DNA of 64,000 bases from Achromobacter sp. MYb9 (GTDB lineage: Bacteria > Pseudomonadota > Gammaproteobacteria > Burkholderiales > Burkholderiaceae_B), in NCBI RefSeq assembly GCF_002975275.1, contig NZ_PCOQ01000001.1, positions 558,001 to 622,000 on the forward strand. The letters run 5' to 3'. Each line of letters begins with the position of its first letter. Position 1 is the stretch's first letter. Of the stretch, positions 35,002 through 44,044 are shown one piece after another. The notes below the pieces were generated by a model, which saw nothing but the letters and a program-made list of their open reading frames with translations, made no database searches and was not told where the DNA came from. Position numbers and translations under genes: made by a program.

Positions 35002-35619
35002 TCAATCGGCGACGGTTGGCCGCGCCAGCTGGAACAGATCCGTGCTGCGGGCATACCACCCGCTGCCGTGCATGCGCGCCACCAGGCCCATCTCGGCGGT
35101 TTTCACGTAACCGCGCTCGGCGTCCTGCACAAAGGCGTCATCCACATGCGCGCCCAGCACCCGGCCGATGACCACGACCTGATGCGGCCCGGTCACGATC
35201 GTTGCCTGGCTGACGCATTCCAGCGACACCGGGCTGCCCTGGATCAGGGGCGGCCGCACATGCGCGGCCGGCAGCGCCGTCAGCCCGGCCTTGGCCAACT
35301 CGTCCACGCCGGGCGGATAGTCCGCGCAGGTCTGGTTCATCTGCTGCATCATCGACTCCGGCACCAGGTTCACCACGAACTCGCCGTTTTCGATGATGTT
35401 GGCGCTGGTGTCCTTGAGCTCGCCATTGGCGCGGCGCATCAGGCCGATGGCAACCGTGGGCGGTTCATGCCCCATGACGTTGAAGAAGCTGAACGGCGCC
35501 GCGTTCACGCAACCCTCGGCCGATATCGTGGTGACCCACGCGATCGGGCGGGGCGTGACGGTCGAGGTCAGAAGCTTATAGACCGTCTGCGAGGGCAAGG
35601 CGCTGAAATCGAAATGCAT
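35002..35619 (-). CDS. flavin reductase-like (DIM6/NTAB) FMN-binding protein
   Basis: The 205-residue protein belongs to the flavin reductase domain family, with YKLLTSTVTPRPIAWVTTIS and VNAAPFSFFNVMGHEPPTVA near the N-terminus. These split-barrel proteins bind FMN; many supply reduced flavin to monooxygenases. It is the third gene of an operon, three bases after the nitrilase gene. No monooxygenase is present, so its partner is unclear. Confidence 0.85.
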   Translation of the reverse strand: MHFDFSALPSQTVYKLLTSTVTPRPIAWVTTISAEGCVNAAPFSFFNVMGHEPPTVAIGLMRRANGELKDTSANIIENGEFVVNLVPESMMQQMNQTCADYPPGVDELAKAGLTALPAAHVRPPLIQGSPVSLECVSQATIVTGPHQVVVIGRVLGAHVDDAFVQDAERGYVKTAEMGLVARMHGSGWYARSTDLFQLARPTVAD

Positions 35620-35622
35620 GAC

Positions 35623-36582
35623 TCAGAGCTCCTGCTGGCCGATCGCGCCCTGGGCGGATACCGCCCGTTTTTCGCGGGTGTCGACGTGCAGCTGGAACAC
35701 GTCCGGCCGCGCGTAATGGCCGGACACGTCGAAGTCGTACTTGCCGCGCAGGATCTGATTGGGGTTGATGTCGGCGTACAGGATCGTTTCGGCGGAAAAG
35801 TCCGGGCCGGCCAGCACTTCGCCCAAGGGGTCGATGATGGCGCTGCCGCCGCGCATCAGCACGGTATCCGGGCTGTCGCCCAGGGCGCATTCGAAGTCTT
35901 CCGGATAGGCGTCGCGGCGCAGGTGCTGGCAGGCGGTCAGCACATAACAGCGGCCTTCCAGGGCGATGTGGCGCATGCTGGGGATCCAGCTGTCGCGGTC
36001 ATCCGCCGTGGGCGCGCAATACAGCGCCACGCCCTGGCTGTACATGTACATGCGCAGCATGGGCATGTAGTTTTCCCAGCAGATAACGGCGCCGATCTTG
36101 CCGTAGGGCGTGTCGAAGACGGGCATCGTCGACCCATCGCCAAAGCCCCAGATCAGCCGTTCGCCCGCGGTCGGCATCAGTTTGCGGTGCTTGCCGGCAA
36201 GCCCTTCCTGCCCGTTGAAATACAGCACGGTGCAATACAGCGTGCCGCCGTCGGCCTCGATGCAGCCCATCACGACGAAGGTACCGGTGTCGGCGGCGGC
36301 CTGGGCCACGACCGCCACTTCTTCGCCGTCCAGGCGGATGGCTTGCTGGTGATAGCTGGCAAAGGCGTCGCGGCCTTCGGCCTTGCGCATGCCGATGGGC
36401 GCGCCGAAGGAATTGCCCTTGGGGTAGCCGCCCAGGAAGGCTTCGGGAAACACCAGCACCCGGGCGCCCTGCTCCGCCGCCTGGCGGATCAGGGAGGCCG
36501 CCTTATGGGCGCAAGCCAGGCTGTCGGTCGGGATGGACGCCGCCTGAATGACGGCGGCCTTGAAGCTCGATTGCACGGACAT
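35623..36582 (-). CDS. nitrilase (carbon-nitrogen hydrolase)
   Basis: The 319-residue protein has the catalytic triad of the nitrilase superfamily: Glu47 in LVFPEAFLGGYPKG, Lys134 in KHRKLMPTAGER, and Cys168 in GAVICWENYMPMLR. The CWENYMP form is typical of true nitrilases (branch 1), which convert nitriles to acids and ammonia without an amide intermediate. ATG 36582 follows GAGGAG. It lies 16 bases after the transporter gene in a three-gene operon, so an imported nitrile or a compound yielding a nitrile is likely. Confidence 0.9.
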   Translation of the reverse strand: MSVQSSFKAAVIQAASIPTDSLACAHKAASLIRQAAEQGARVLVFPEAFLGGYPKGNSFGAPIGMRKAEGRDAFASYHQQAIRLDGEEVAVVAQAAADTGTFVVMGCIEADGGTLYCTVLYFNGQEGLAGKHRKLMPTAGERLIWGFGDGSTMPVFDTPYGKIGAVICWENYMPMLRMYMYSQGVALYCAPTADDRDSWIPSMRHIALEGRCYVLTACQHLRRDAYPEDFECALGDSPDTVLMRGGSAIIDPLGEVLAGPDFSAETILYADINPNQILRGKYDFDVSGHYARPDVFQLHVDTREKRAVSAQGAIGQQEL

Positions 36583-36598
36583 GTTTCTCCTCGCTCTT

Positions 36599-38251
36599 TT
36601 AATGGTTGGGATCTTCGTCGATGGCCTGGGCGCGGGTGTTCGGCAGGAACAGGCTGCCAATGACGCCCACCACGACCATCACGGCCACCGGATACATCAG
36701 GCCACCGAAGATATTGCCGCTGGCCTGCGCCAGATAGGTTGCGGTGAACGGCACGATCCCGCCGAAGATACCGGCGCCGATGTGGTACGGGAAGGATAGC
36801 GCGGTATAGCGGATGCGGGCCGGGAACAGTTCGACCAGATAGGACGCGACCGGTCCGTAGACCATCGCGACGACGGCCGTCATCAACACCAGGATCAGGA
36901 TGATCGTGGCGCGGTCGACCCGTGCGGGGTCGGCGCGGTCCGGGTAACCGGCGGCCGTCAGCGCGCGGGCGTAGCCGGCGCGGTCGAAGCCGTTGACGGT
37001 GACGCCGCCCACGCTCATGGCGATGTCCTGGCCGGGCAGCGGGGCCGCGTATTCGAAGTTGATACCCTTGCCGACCAGGAATTTCTTGGCCTGCACGCAT
37101 ACTTTCTTATGATCGGCATGGCTGCCGATCATGGCGGCCTGCAAGCCGAAGTCGCAGGCGCCGCCGCTCGTGTCGGCGTGCACGCGCACCGGCGTGCTTT
37201 GCATGGCCTGGGCCAGCGCTGGGTTGCCGGCCCTCAGCAGCACGTCGAACATGGAGTGATAGCCGATGGCGGCGATGAACAGGCCCGCCATCATGATCCA
37301 TTTGCGGCCGATGCGATCGGACAGCCAGCCGAACAGCACGAAGGTCGGGGCGCCGATGATGAAGCCGATCAAGATCAACGTGTAGACGCTGGTCTGGTCG
37401 ATCTGCACCGCCTGCTGCAGGAAGATCATCACGTAGAACTGCCCCGTGAAGTAGGTCGCGCCCTGGCCGGCGGTCACGCCGATCAGCGCCAGCAGCACCA
37501 GCCGCAGGCTGGACCATTGGCCAAACGTTTCCTTGATCGGGTTCTTCGACAGGCGGTTCTGCTGCTTCATGCGCGTGAAGACGGGCGATTCATGCAGCTT
37601 GGCGCGCACATAGATCGAAATGGCCAGCATCACGATCGACAGGATGAACGGCAGGCGCCAGCCCCATTGCCGGAAATCCTCGGCGCTCATGGCCGCCTGG
37701 GTGCACAGGATGACGATCAGCGACAGGATCAGGCCGGCCGACGAGGTGATCTGGATCCAGCCGGTCAAGAGGCCGCGGCGCTTGGGCTCGCAGTGCTCGG
37801 CCACGTAGATCACGGCGCCGCCGTATTCGCCGCCCACCGCCAGCCCCTGGATGACGCGCAGCGTCAGCAACAGAATCCACGACAGGTGGCCCGCCGATTC
37901 ATAGGTGGGCAGGCAGCCGATCAACACCGTGGCGCCCCCCATCATCACGACCGTGATCAGGAAGGTGTACTTGCGGCCCCATTTGTCGCCCAGGTAGCCG
38001 AACATCACCGCGCCCAGCGGACGGATGATGAAGCCCACGGCCAGCGCGCCCAATGCGGCAAGCAGCGCCACCGTGGGGTTGTCCTGCGGAAACAGCACCT
38101 GGCTCATGAAGACGGCCAGGGTCCCGTAGATGAAAAAGTCATACCACTCGAACAGCGTGCCCAGCGTCGAGGCCACCACCACCTGGCGTTCCTCTTTCCT
38201 GCTGAGCGTCGGCCCGGCGTCTATCCGCTGCATTGCGACGTTAGCTTCCAT
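36599..38251 (-). CDS. MFS transporter of the metabolite:H+ symporter (MHS) family
   Basis: The 550-residue protein has 12 predicted helices and the MHS motifs ASTLGTLFEWYDFFIYGTLA, RPLGAVMFGYLGDKWGRKY and GGEYGGAVIYVAEH. Relatives carry shikimate, citrate, proline/betaine or 2-oxoglutarate. A hydrophilic insert of roughly 100 residues lies in the second half of the transporter (with ACDFGLQAAMIGSH and CVQAKKFLVGKG), making it longer than the usual 430-440. It is first of the operon with nitrilase and flavin reductase, and is divergent from an IclR regulator. Confidence 0.88.
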   Translation of the reverse strand: MEANVAMQRIDAGPTLSRKEERQVVVASTLGTLFEWYDFFIYGTLAVFMSQVLFPQDNPTVALLAALGALAVGFIIRPLGAVMFGYLGDKWGRKYTFLITVVMMGGATVLIGCLPTYESAGHLSWILLLTLRVIQGLAVGGEYGGAVIYVAEHCEPKRRGLLTGWIQITSSAGLILSLIVILCTQAAMSAEDFRQWGWRLPFILSIVMLAISIYVRAKLHESPVFTRMKQQNRLSKNPIKETFGQWSSLRLVLLALIGVTAGQGATYFTGQFYVMIFLQQAVQIDQTSVYTLILIGFIIGAPTFVLFGWLSDRIGRKWIMMAGLFIAAIGYHSMFDVLLRAGNPALAQAMQSTPVRVHADTSGGACDFGLQAAMIGSHADHKKVCVQAKKFLVGKGINFEYAAPLPGQDIAMSVGGVTVNGFDRAGYARALTAAGYPDRADPARVDRATIILILVLMTAVVAMVYGPVASYLVELFPARIRYTALSFPYHIGAGIFGGIVPFTATYLAQASGNIFGGLMYPVAVMVVVGVIGSLFLPNTRAQAIDEDPNH

Positions 38252-38423
38252 GCTTGCATTCCCCAGTCGTTTTTAATTGATACTGCTGTACGCATTAACT
38301 ATTATCAAACTTGAATCGAGGCGCGACATAGCTGGGGGAAACCCGGAAAACCTGTCCCCGCCACCGGCCGGAACAGGGCCGGGCCGCTGCTACACTGCCG
38401 CCAAAGACACCGTGGAGACAGTG

Positions 38424-39272
38424 ATGGCAAGGCCCGCCGGCAAGGTTGAAAAGAACGCGGAACAGGCGCCGACCGCCGCGCGCCGCGGCATCCAGTCGAT
38501 TGAAGTGGGGTTCCGGATCCTGGACGTGATCCGCAAGACGGGCCGCCCGATGCCCTTGAAGGAAATCGCCGACGCCTGTGAACTGACCGTGCCGAACGTG
38601 CACTATTACCTGGTCAGTTTCCAGAAAGTGGGCGTGGTGCAGCAGCATGCGGACACCGGGCACTATGGCCTGGGACCCTATGCCTTGCGGCTGGGGCTGG
38701 CGGCCCTGGAACAATTCGACGTGTTCACCACGGCGCGGCCCATCATGGCCGAGGTGGCCGCCGTCACGGGGCACACCGTGTTCCTGGGGGTGTGGGGCAA
38801 CAAGGGGCCCACGATCGTCTACCGGGTGGAAGGCAGCCGCAGCCGCCCGTTGCTGGAACTACGCGTGGGCAGCGTGATGCCCTTGCTGTCGTCCGCCCTG
38901 GGCCGCAACTTCCTGGCCCATCTGCCGGATGCCCTGACCCGGGACCTGCTAGAGCAGGAGCTGGCCTCGGCGGTGCCGGAAAGCCATGGCGGCGCGCCCG
39001 GCAATTCCTATACGGCCAAAGATGTGCAGGCCATCCGCGACGAGGTCCGGAAGCACCACATCAGCCGCTGTCGTCACGCGCTGTTGCCGCACTTCACCTC
39101 CCTGTCGGCGCCCATCTTCGACATGCTGGGCGAAATGACCGCCGCCATCACCTTGATGGGGCCGGTGGGCGCGATCGATGATGAACTGGAATCCGGCACT
39201 GCGCGCCTGCTGCGCGAGAAAGCCCGCTCGATCTCGGCAATGGCGGGCTGGGTGGACCCGGACGCGCGCTAA
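38424..39272 (+). CDS. IclR-family transcriptional regulator
   Basis: The 282-residue protein has a winged-helix domain at about 20-90 (SIEVGFRILDVIRKTGRPMP, LKEIADACELTVPNVHYYLV) and the IclR effector-binding domain after it. It is divergent from the MFS transporter gene with a 170-base gap, which should contain its operator, so it very probably controls the transporter-nitrilase-flavin reductase operon. ATG 38424 was chosen at GGAGACAGTG; the longer open frame begins in the promoter region. Confidence 0.9.
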   Translation: MARPAGKVEKNAEQAPTAARRGIQSIEVGFRILDVIRKTGRPMPLKEIADACELTVPNVHYYLVSFQKVGVVQQHADTGHYGLGPYALRLGLAALEQFDVFTTARPIMAEVAAVTGHTVFLGVWGNKGPTIVYRVEGSRSRPLLELRVGSVMPLLSSALGRNFLAHLPDALTRDLLEQELASAVPESHGGAPGNSYTAKDVQAIRDEVRKHHISRCRHALLPHFTSLSAPIFDMLGEMTAAITLMGPVGAIDDELESGTARLLREKARSISAMAGWVDPDAR

Positions 39273-39297
39273 GCCGCGTCGCGGGCCGTTCGCCGCG

Positions 39298-40284
39298 TCA
39301 GCTTTCGACGACGATCTTCGCGTCTTTGATCGTCTTCGCGTATTTCTGCTGTTCCTGGGTCATGAAGTCGGCAAAGCGCTGCACGTTGCCGCCGCCGTCT
39401 TCCGCGCCCACCTGCGCCAGCTTTTCCTGCACGTCCGGCATGGCCAGCACGCGGTCGATGTCGCGGTTCATGCGCTGGACCATGGCGCCGGGCATCTTGC
39501 CTGGCCCCACCATGCCGAACCAGATGCTGGCTTCGAACCCCGGATAGCCCTGCTCGGCCACCGTCGGCACGTCCGGCTGGCTCTTGGAACGCTGCTGCAA
39601 GGTCTGCGCCAGCGCGATCACCTTGCCCGATTGCAGCAACGGCGTCGCGGTCGTCATGCCTTCAAAGCAATACTGCACGTGGCCACCCATCAGATCGTTC
39701 ATTAGCGGAGCCGATCCCTTGTACGGAACGTGCAGCACGTCGATGCCGGCGCGCGCCTTGAATATTTCCAGCGCCAGGTGCTGGGCCGATCCCGCGCCGG
39801 CCGAGCCGAACACGATCTTGCCCGGCTGCGCGCGGCACAGCTTGACCAGGTCGGGCAATGTCTTGGCCGGCTGCGACGCGCCGCCGATCAGGATGGTGGG
39901 CGTCTTGCCCACCAGCGCGATGGGCGAAAAATCGCGGTCCACGGAATAAGCCAGTTTCGGCTGCAGCCCCGGCGCGATGCCGTGGCTATTCACGTGTGCC
40001 ATCAAGAGGGTGTTGCCATCATTGGGTTGCCGCGCCACCTGCTCGGCGGCGATGATGCCGGCCGCGCCCGCGCGGTTTTCCACGATGACGGGGATGTTCC
40101 ACAACACGCCCAGCTTCTGCCCCAGCAAGCGGGCCAGCACATCGGTGCCCCCGCCCGCCGGAAAGCCGACCACGATCTTCACGGGGCCGGACGGCAAGTC
40201 CGGCTGTTGCGCCCGGGCCGCGGCGGGCAGGACGAGGCCCACCCCCAGCGCCGCGGCGCCGGTCATGAATTGCCTGCGTTGCAT
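39298..40284 (-). CDS. Bug-family (TctC-like) solute-binding protein with Tat-like signal
   Basis: The 328-residue protein has an N-terminal export signal with twin arginine (MQRRQFMTGAAALGVG, cleavage near ARAQ) and the Bug start GPVKIVVGFPAGGGTDVLAR. It should bind a carboxylate-like ligand in the periplasm. It lies 73 bases downstream of the enolase-superfamily gene on the same strand, so its ligand is probably the substrate of that enzyme, perhaps a sugar acid. A GGAG site precedes ATG 40284. Confidence 0.88.
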   Translation of the reverse strand: MQRRQFMTGAAALGVGLVLPAAARAQQPDLPSGPVKIVVGFPAGGGTDVLARLLGQKLGVLWNIPVIVENRAGAAGIIAAEQVARQPNDGNTLLMAHVNSHGIAPGLQPKLAYSVDRDFSPIALVGKTPTILIGGASQPAKTLPDLVKLCRAQPGKIVFGSAGAGSAQHLALEIFKARAGIDVLHVPYKGSAPLMNDLMGGHVQYCFEGMTTATPLLQSGKVIALAQTLQQRSKSQPDVPTVAEQGYPGFEASIWFGMVGPGKMPGAMVQRMNRDIDRVLAMPDVQEKLAQVGAEDGGGNVQRFADFMTQEQQKYAKTIKDAKIVVES

Positions 40285-40357
40285 TCTTGTCTCCTCGCGC
40301 CGGTCCCGTAGGCCGGCGGCTGGTTTTAGCAAAGCACTGCCTGCTTGCGGTGCGGCC

Positions 40358-41485
40358 TCAACGGCCGACCCGGACCCACTTCCCGAACCGTTCTACCATG
40401 CGCTCGTCGAACCCGAAGCCCAGGCCGGGCTCCTGGTGCAACACCACGCGCCCTTGCTTGTGCGTCAACTGACGATCAACCAGTTTGCGGAAGTTCAGCA
40501 CCTGGTCGTCCCAGAAGAATTCGACGTAGCGCGCGTTCGGCGTGGCCGCGACAAGCGGCGCATGCACGTCGTGGAACCAGTGCGGGCAGACGACCACGCC
40601 ATAGCTGGCGGCGGTAGCCGCGATGCGCTTCCATTCTGTGATGCCGCCGCACACGGCGGCGTCCGTCTGCAGGATGCCGGCCGCTCCCTTGTCCAGCAGC
40701 TCCTTGTGATACCAGCGGCCATAGCCAATTTCGGCGGTCGCGATCGGCAGGTGCGTCAGGCGCGCCAGCTTGGCATGGCTGTCGATGTCGTCCGGGCTGA
40801 AGGGCTCTTCGATGAAATAGGGCTCGTACTGTTCGAAGCGGCGGATGTACTGCATGGCCTGGGTCACGTCCTGCCAGGCGTTGTTGCAGTCCATCATCAA
40901 TTCGACGTCCGGACCCACGGCCTCGCGCGCAGCCTTCAGCCGCGCTTCTTCCTCGCGCGGCGACAGGCGGCCAGTCTTCATCTTGACGGCACGAAAGCCC
41001 TTGTCCACATAGCTGGCCATTTCTTCGCCCAGATGCTGCGGCGTCTTTCCGTCCAGGTAGTAGCCGCCGCTGGCGTAGGCGGGCACGGTTTCAAGTTCCA
41101 TCGCGCCCAGGAATTTGTGCAGCGGCAGGCCGGCGGTCTTGGCGTTCAAGTCCCACAACGCGATGTCCAGCGCGCTCAGTGCGCGCATCACGGTGCCCTG
41201 GCGGCCTTGCAGCAGCGCCTCCTGGTACATGGATTGCCACAGGCCTTCAACGGCATGCGAATCCTTGCCCAGCAGCACGGGCCCCAGCAGGCTTTGCACC
41301 GCTGCCTCGAAGATGGCGCCGCCGGCGCTGCCCACATAGCAAAAGCCGATGCCTTCCACGCCATCGGTGGAACGCACCTTGACCAGGCCATAGTGCCGCG
41401 TCGAGACGGTGCGGTTCGAGAACGAGGTGACTTTGTCCAACGGCACCGCGGCGGCGCATACGTCGATGGATTCAATGATGGGCAC
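40358..41485 (-). CDS. enolase-superfamily (mandelate racemase/muconate-lactonizing) enzyme
   Basis: The 375-residue protein has the capping domain plus barrel of the family. Visible catalytic positions are K-x-K (Lys168 and Lys170 in RAVKMKTGRL), the metal ligands Asp199 (LMMDCNNAW), Glu226/227 and Glu252 (TAEIGYGRW), Asp275, and His302 in VVCPHWFHDVHAP. This pattern fits the mandelate racemase subgroup, which includes many acid-sugar dehydratases; the substrate is not readable. The start is GTG 41485 because AAGGAG lies seven bases upstream. It is divergent from a LysR gene. Confidence 0.88.
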   Translation of the reverse strand: MPIIESIDVCAAAVPLDKVTSFSNRTVSTRHYGLVKVRSTDGVEGIGFCYVGSAGGAIFEAAVQSLLGPVLLGKDSHAVEGLWQSMYQEALLQGRQGTVMRALSALDIALWDLNAKTAGLPLHKFLGAMELETVPAYASGGYYLDGKTPQHLGEEMASYVDKGFRAVKMKTGRLSPREEEARLKAAREAVGPDVELMMDCNNAWQDVTQAMQYIRRFEQYEPYFIEEPFSPDDIDSHAKLARLTHLPIATAEIGYGRWYHKELLDKGAAGILQTDAAVCGGITEWKRIAATAASYGVVVCPHWFHDVHAPLVAATPNARYVEFFWDDQVLNFRKLVDRQLTHKQGRVVLHQEPGLGFGFDERMVERFGKWVRVGR

Positions 41486-41609
41486 GGCAGGCTCCTTGAG
41501 AAAGGGAAATTCCGATAGGCGGCGCCAACGCGGTCTTGCGCAGGCTGAATGCTCTGGACGTATTCTTCCCTTCGCCAAAGAAAACAACAATTATCGTCAC
41601 GCATCTTTA

Positions 41610-41623
41610 GAATACGGATATTC
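41610..41623. promoter_or_regulatory. inverted repeat, candidate LysR operator
   Basis: GAATA-CGGA-TATTC, 25 bases before the LysR start and in the gap between the divergent LysR and enolase-superfamily genes, has the T-N11-A dyad form of LysR boxes. Assigned by position and symmetry only. Confidence 0.4.
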
Positions 41624-41647
41624 CATCTTCCCAAAAGGCTTGCCGCC

Positions 41648-42532
41648 GTGGATTCGCGCTTCCTGCAAACCTATGTGCACGTGGTGGAACTGGGCTCCAT
41701 CGCCCAGGCCGCGCGGCACCAGGGCCTGACGCCCGCCACGGTGCAGCAGCGGCTGCGGGCGCTGGAAGCCGACGTGGGCAGCGCACTGATCGCCCGCTCC
41801 GGGCGCACCGTCAAACCCACACCGGCCGGTCTTCGCATCCTGGAGCGTGCGCGCCAGATCTTGCGCGACGTGCGCGACCTGCGCTCGGCCGCCAGCGACA
41901 CCGAGCTGCCCGCCGGCCCTTTGCGGCTGGGCGCCACGCCCACCGCGCTGACCGGCATCATGCCGCCCATACTGCGGACCTGGGTCGCTCGCCATCCGCA
42001 TATCGAGATCTATATCGAGCCCGCTCCCACCACCCTGCTGTACGGCAAGGTGCTGTCGGGCGAACTGGACGGCGCGCTGCTGGTGCACCCGCTGTTTCCG
42101 TTGCCCAAGACCTGCGCGTGGCGCGATCTCCGGCACGAACCCCTGGTGCTGGTCACCCCTGCCGACATGACGGTGCGCGATCCGCTGGCGGTGATCGCGC
42201 GCGAACCCTACATCTGCTATGACCGCAGCGTGGTCGGCGGCAAGATGGCGGACGACTATCTGCGGGCGCGCAACCTGCGGCCGCACGTGCGCTTCGAGCT
42301 TGATGGAATCGATTCCATCGCCAAGCTGGTTTCGGAGGGATTGGGGGTGGCGTTGCTGCCCGACTGGGCCGCCTCCGACACGCCGCCCGCGCGGGTCAAA
42401 CGCTGGCCGTTGCCCGCGCCGTGCCCGGTGCGCACCGTGGGCGCGATCTGGCTGCGCGCGGGCGTGCGGTCGGAATTGATGCGGGCGTTCGTGGAACTGA
42501 CCGAGTCGCAACTCGGCCTGTCCCCGCCCTAG
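41648..42532 (+). CDS. LysR-family transcriptional regulator
   Basis: The 294-residue protein has a helix-turn-helix at about 1-60 (FLQTYVHVVELGSIAQAARH, VQQRLRALEADVGSALIARS) and a substrate-binding-like effector domain. The most likely start is GTG 41648. It is divergent from the enolase-superfamily gene and convergent with the amidohydrolase gene, and probably controls the former operon. Confidence 0.88.
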   Translation: MDSRFLQTYVHVVELGSIAQAARHQGLTPATVQQRLRALEADVGSALIARSGRTVKPTPAGLRILERARQILRDVRDLRSAASDTELPAGPLRLGATPTALTGIMPPILRTWVARHPHIEIYIEPAPTTLLYGKVLSGELDGALLVHPLFPLPKTCAWRDLRHEPLVLVTPADMTVRDPLAVIAREPYICYDRSVVGGKMADDYLRARNLRPHVRFELDGIDSIAKLVSEGLGVALLPDWAASDTPPARVKRWPLPAPCPVRTVGAIWLRAGVRSELMRAFVELTESQLGLSPP

Positions 42533-42544
42533 CGCCCTGGCACC

Positions 42545-43783
42545 TCAGGCGATGGCATCCAGGCCGTTGCGTGCGACGATGGCGCCGCCCGCCACGACCA
42601 GGCGGCGGGGCTTGCGGGTCACCACGGCTTCGGCCACGCAACTGGCGTCCACCAGGACCAAGTCGGCGCGCGCGCCAGGGGTCAAGCCGTAATCGGCGAA
42701 CCCACAGGCACGGGCAGCCGCCCCGGAGACGCAATCGAACGCCCATTCGACCTCGTCGTCGCGCCGCAGGTCGTTGCGCAGGCCGATCATCATGGCGCGC
42801 GCCAGCATGTCGGGGCTGCCATAGGGCGTCCAGGTATCGCGGATGCCGTCATTCCCGCCGAAGATCGTCACGCCGGCCTCGCGGCAGGCGCGCACGGCCG
42901 GCACGGGCCGCGATGGCGGCGCGGTGGTCAGTACGGCCGTGTCCAACGCGGCCAGGCGCCGCAGCAAGCCGTCCAGCCGCTTGGCGTCGATCCCGCCCAG
43001 ACAGAAAGCATGGCTGATGACCACCTTGCCTTGCATGCCCAGTGCGGCCACGCGGTCCAGAATCAGGTCCAAGGTGAACGCGCCCAACTCGCCGGGTTCG
43101 TGCAGATGGATATCCACCGGCTTGCCATGTTTGTCCGCCAGGCCGAACAACACGTCCAGGGATTTCGCGGGATCGCGGTCGATGGCCGAGGGGTCCAGCC
43201 CGCCCAGCACGTCGGCGCCCTGCGCCAACGCCTGATCCAGCAATTCGGCGGTGCCTGGCCGTATCAGCAAGCCCGACTGCGGAAACGCCACGGTCTGGAT
43301 GTCGACACGGCCGGCCAGTTCCTCGCGGATGGCATGCACGCCGTCCAGATGGCGCAAGCCGGCGTCGGTGTCCACATCGACGTGGCTGCGGATTCGGGTG
43401 GTGCCTTCACGCAGGAAGGCCAACGCCAGCGCGCGCGCGTGGCTGCCCGCGTCGTGGCCGGTGCTGGCCCGCCAGGCGCGCTCGTTGTCGATGCGGTCCG
43501 TCAGCGCGGACCCGACCTCGTTCACGTACCAGGGCGATTCCCAGTTCGTCTTGTCCAGGTGGGTGTGCCCTTCGATCAAGCCAGGCAGCAGCAAGGCGCC
43601 ACCGCCGTCTTCCACCAAAGTATCGGCCGCCGCAGCACCGGCTGCCGCAGCATCGGCTGCCGCGGCACCAGCCGCCGCAGCATCGACGCCGGGGCCAATC
43701 CGGACGATGCGGCCCGCCCGCACCAGCACGTCCACCGCATCGTCGCGCGAGACGCGGACATTCTTCAATAACAGGTCGGTCAT
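42545..43783 (-). CDS. cytosine-deaminase-like amidohydrolase with Ala-rich repeat
   Basis: The 412-residue metal-dependent hydrolase has EGHTHLDKTN (metal His73 and His75), the HLHEPGEL block (about 240), SHAFCLGG, and the late aspartate in FGGNDGIRDTW. This matches the cytosine deaminase/AtzC branch, whose members deaminate or hydrolyse heterocyclic amines. The substrate is unknown. Residues 34-53 are a five-residue Ala4-Gly/Asp repeat encoded by four 15-base units, in a surface stretch of the beta-sandwich domain. Its neighbours give no substrate clue. Confidence 0.82.
   Translation of the reverse strand: MTDLLLKNVRVSRDDAVDVLVRAGRIVRIGPGVDAAAAGAAAADAAAAGAAAADTLVEDGGGALLLPGLIEGHTHLDKTNWESPWYVNEVGSALTDRIDNERAWRASTGHDAGSHARALALAFLREGTTRIRSHVDVDTDAGLRHLDGVHAIREELAGRVDIQTVAFPQSGLLIRPGTAELLDQALAQGADVLGGLDPSAIDRDPAKSLDVLFGLADKHGKPVDIHLHEPGELGAFTLDLILDRVAALGMQGKVVISHAFCLGGIDAKRLDGLLRRLAALDTAVLTTAPPSRPVPAVRACREAGVTIFGGNDGIRDTWTPYGSPDMLARAMMIGLRNDLRRDDEVEWAFDCVSGAAARACGFADYGLTPGARADLVLVDASCVAEAVVTRKPRRLVVAGGAIVARNGLDAIA
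43626..43685. repeat. four tandem 15-bp units inside the amidohydrolase gene
   Basis: Units at 43626, 43641, 43656 and 43671 share the form GC(C/T)GCCGC(A/G)GCA(C/T)C(G/A). They are in frame, each adding four Ala and one Gly or Asp, so copy-number change would not break the gene. Confidence 0.85.
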
Positions 43784-43846
43784 GGCATGTTCCGCACAAG
43801 CGCAAGCAGCCGGCCCGAACGGCCGGCTAGGACACCCCCTTGGGCA

Positions 43847-44044
43847 TCAGGCTTGCGGGGGTTCGATCCAGAAGAAGCGTTCGCCCTGGCGAACCATATC
43901 GGCCACGCCTTCGGCGCCAATACGGTAGTCGGTGCCCATGAGGGAAGCGCCGCCGTCTTCGTGGATGTGGATGACGGCCAGCGGATCATTCGCCATGGTG
44001 TACCAGTAGTAGCCAGGCTTGAGGTCATGCAGGTCTGTATTCAT
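43847..44044 (-). CDS. small conserved-looking hypothetical protein
   Basis: The 65-residue acidic protein (LKPGYYWYTMANDPLAVIHI, ending GERFFWIEPPQA) has no signal peptide or membrane segment and looks like a compact beta-rich domain. ATG 44044 was chosen over an upstream in-frame ATG because the latter adds an unlikely extension. I do not recognise the family. It lies upstream of the amidohydrolase gene on the same strand with a 63-base gap. Confidence 0.6.
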   Translation of the reverse strand: MNTDLHDLKPGYYWYTMANDPLAVIHIHEDGGASLMGTDYRIGAEGVADMVRQGERFFWIEPPQA

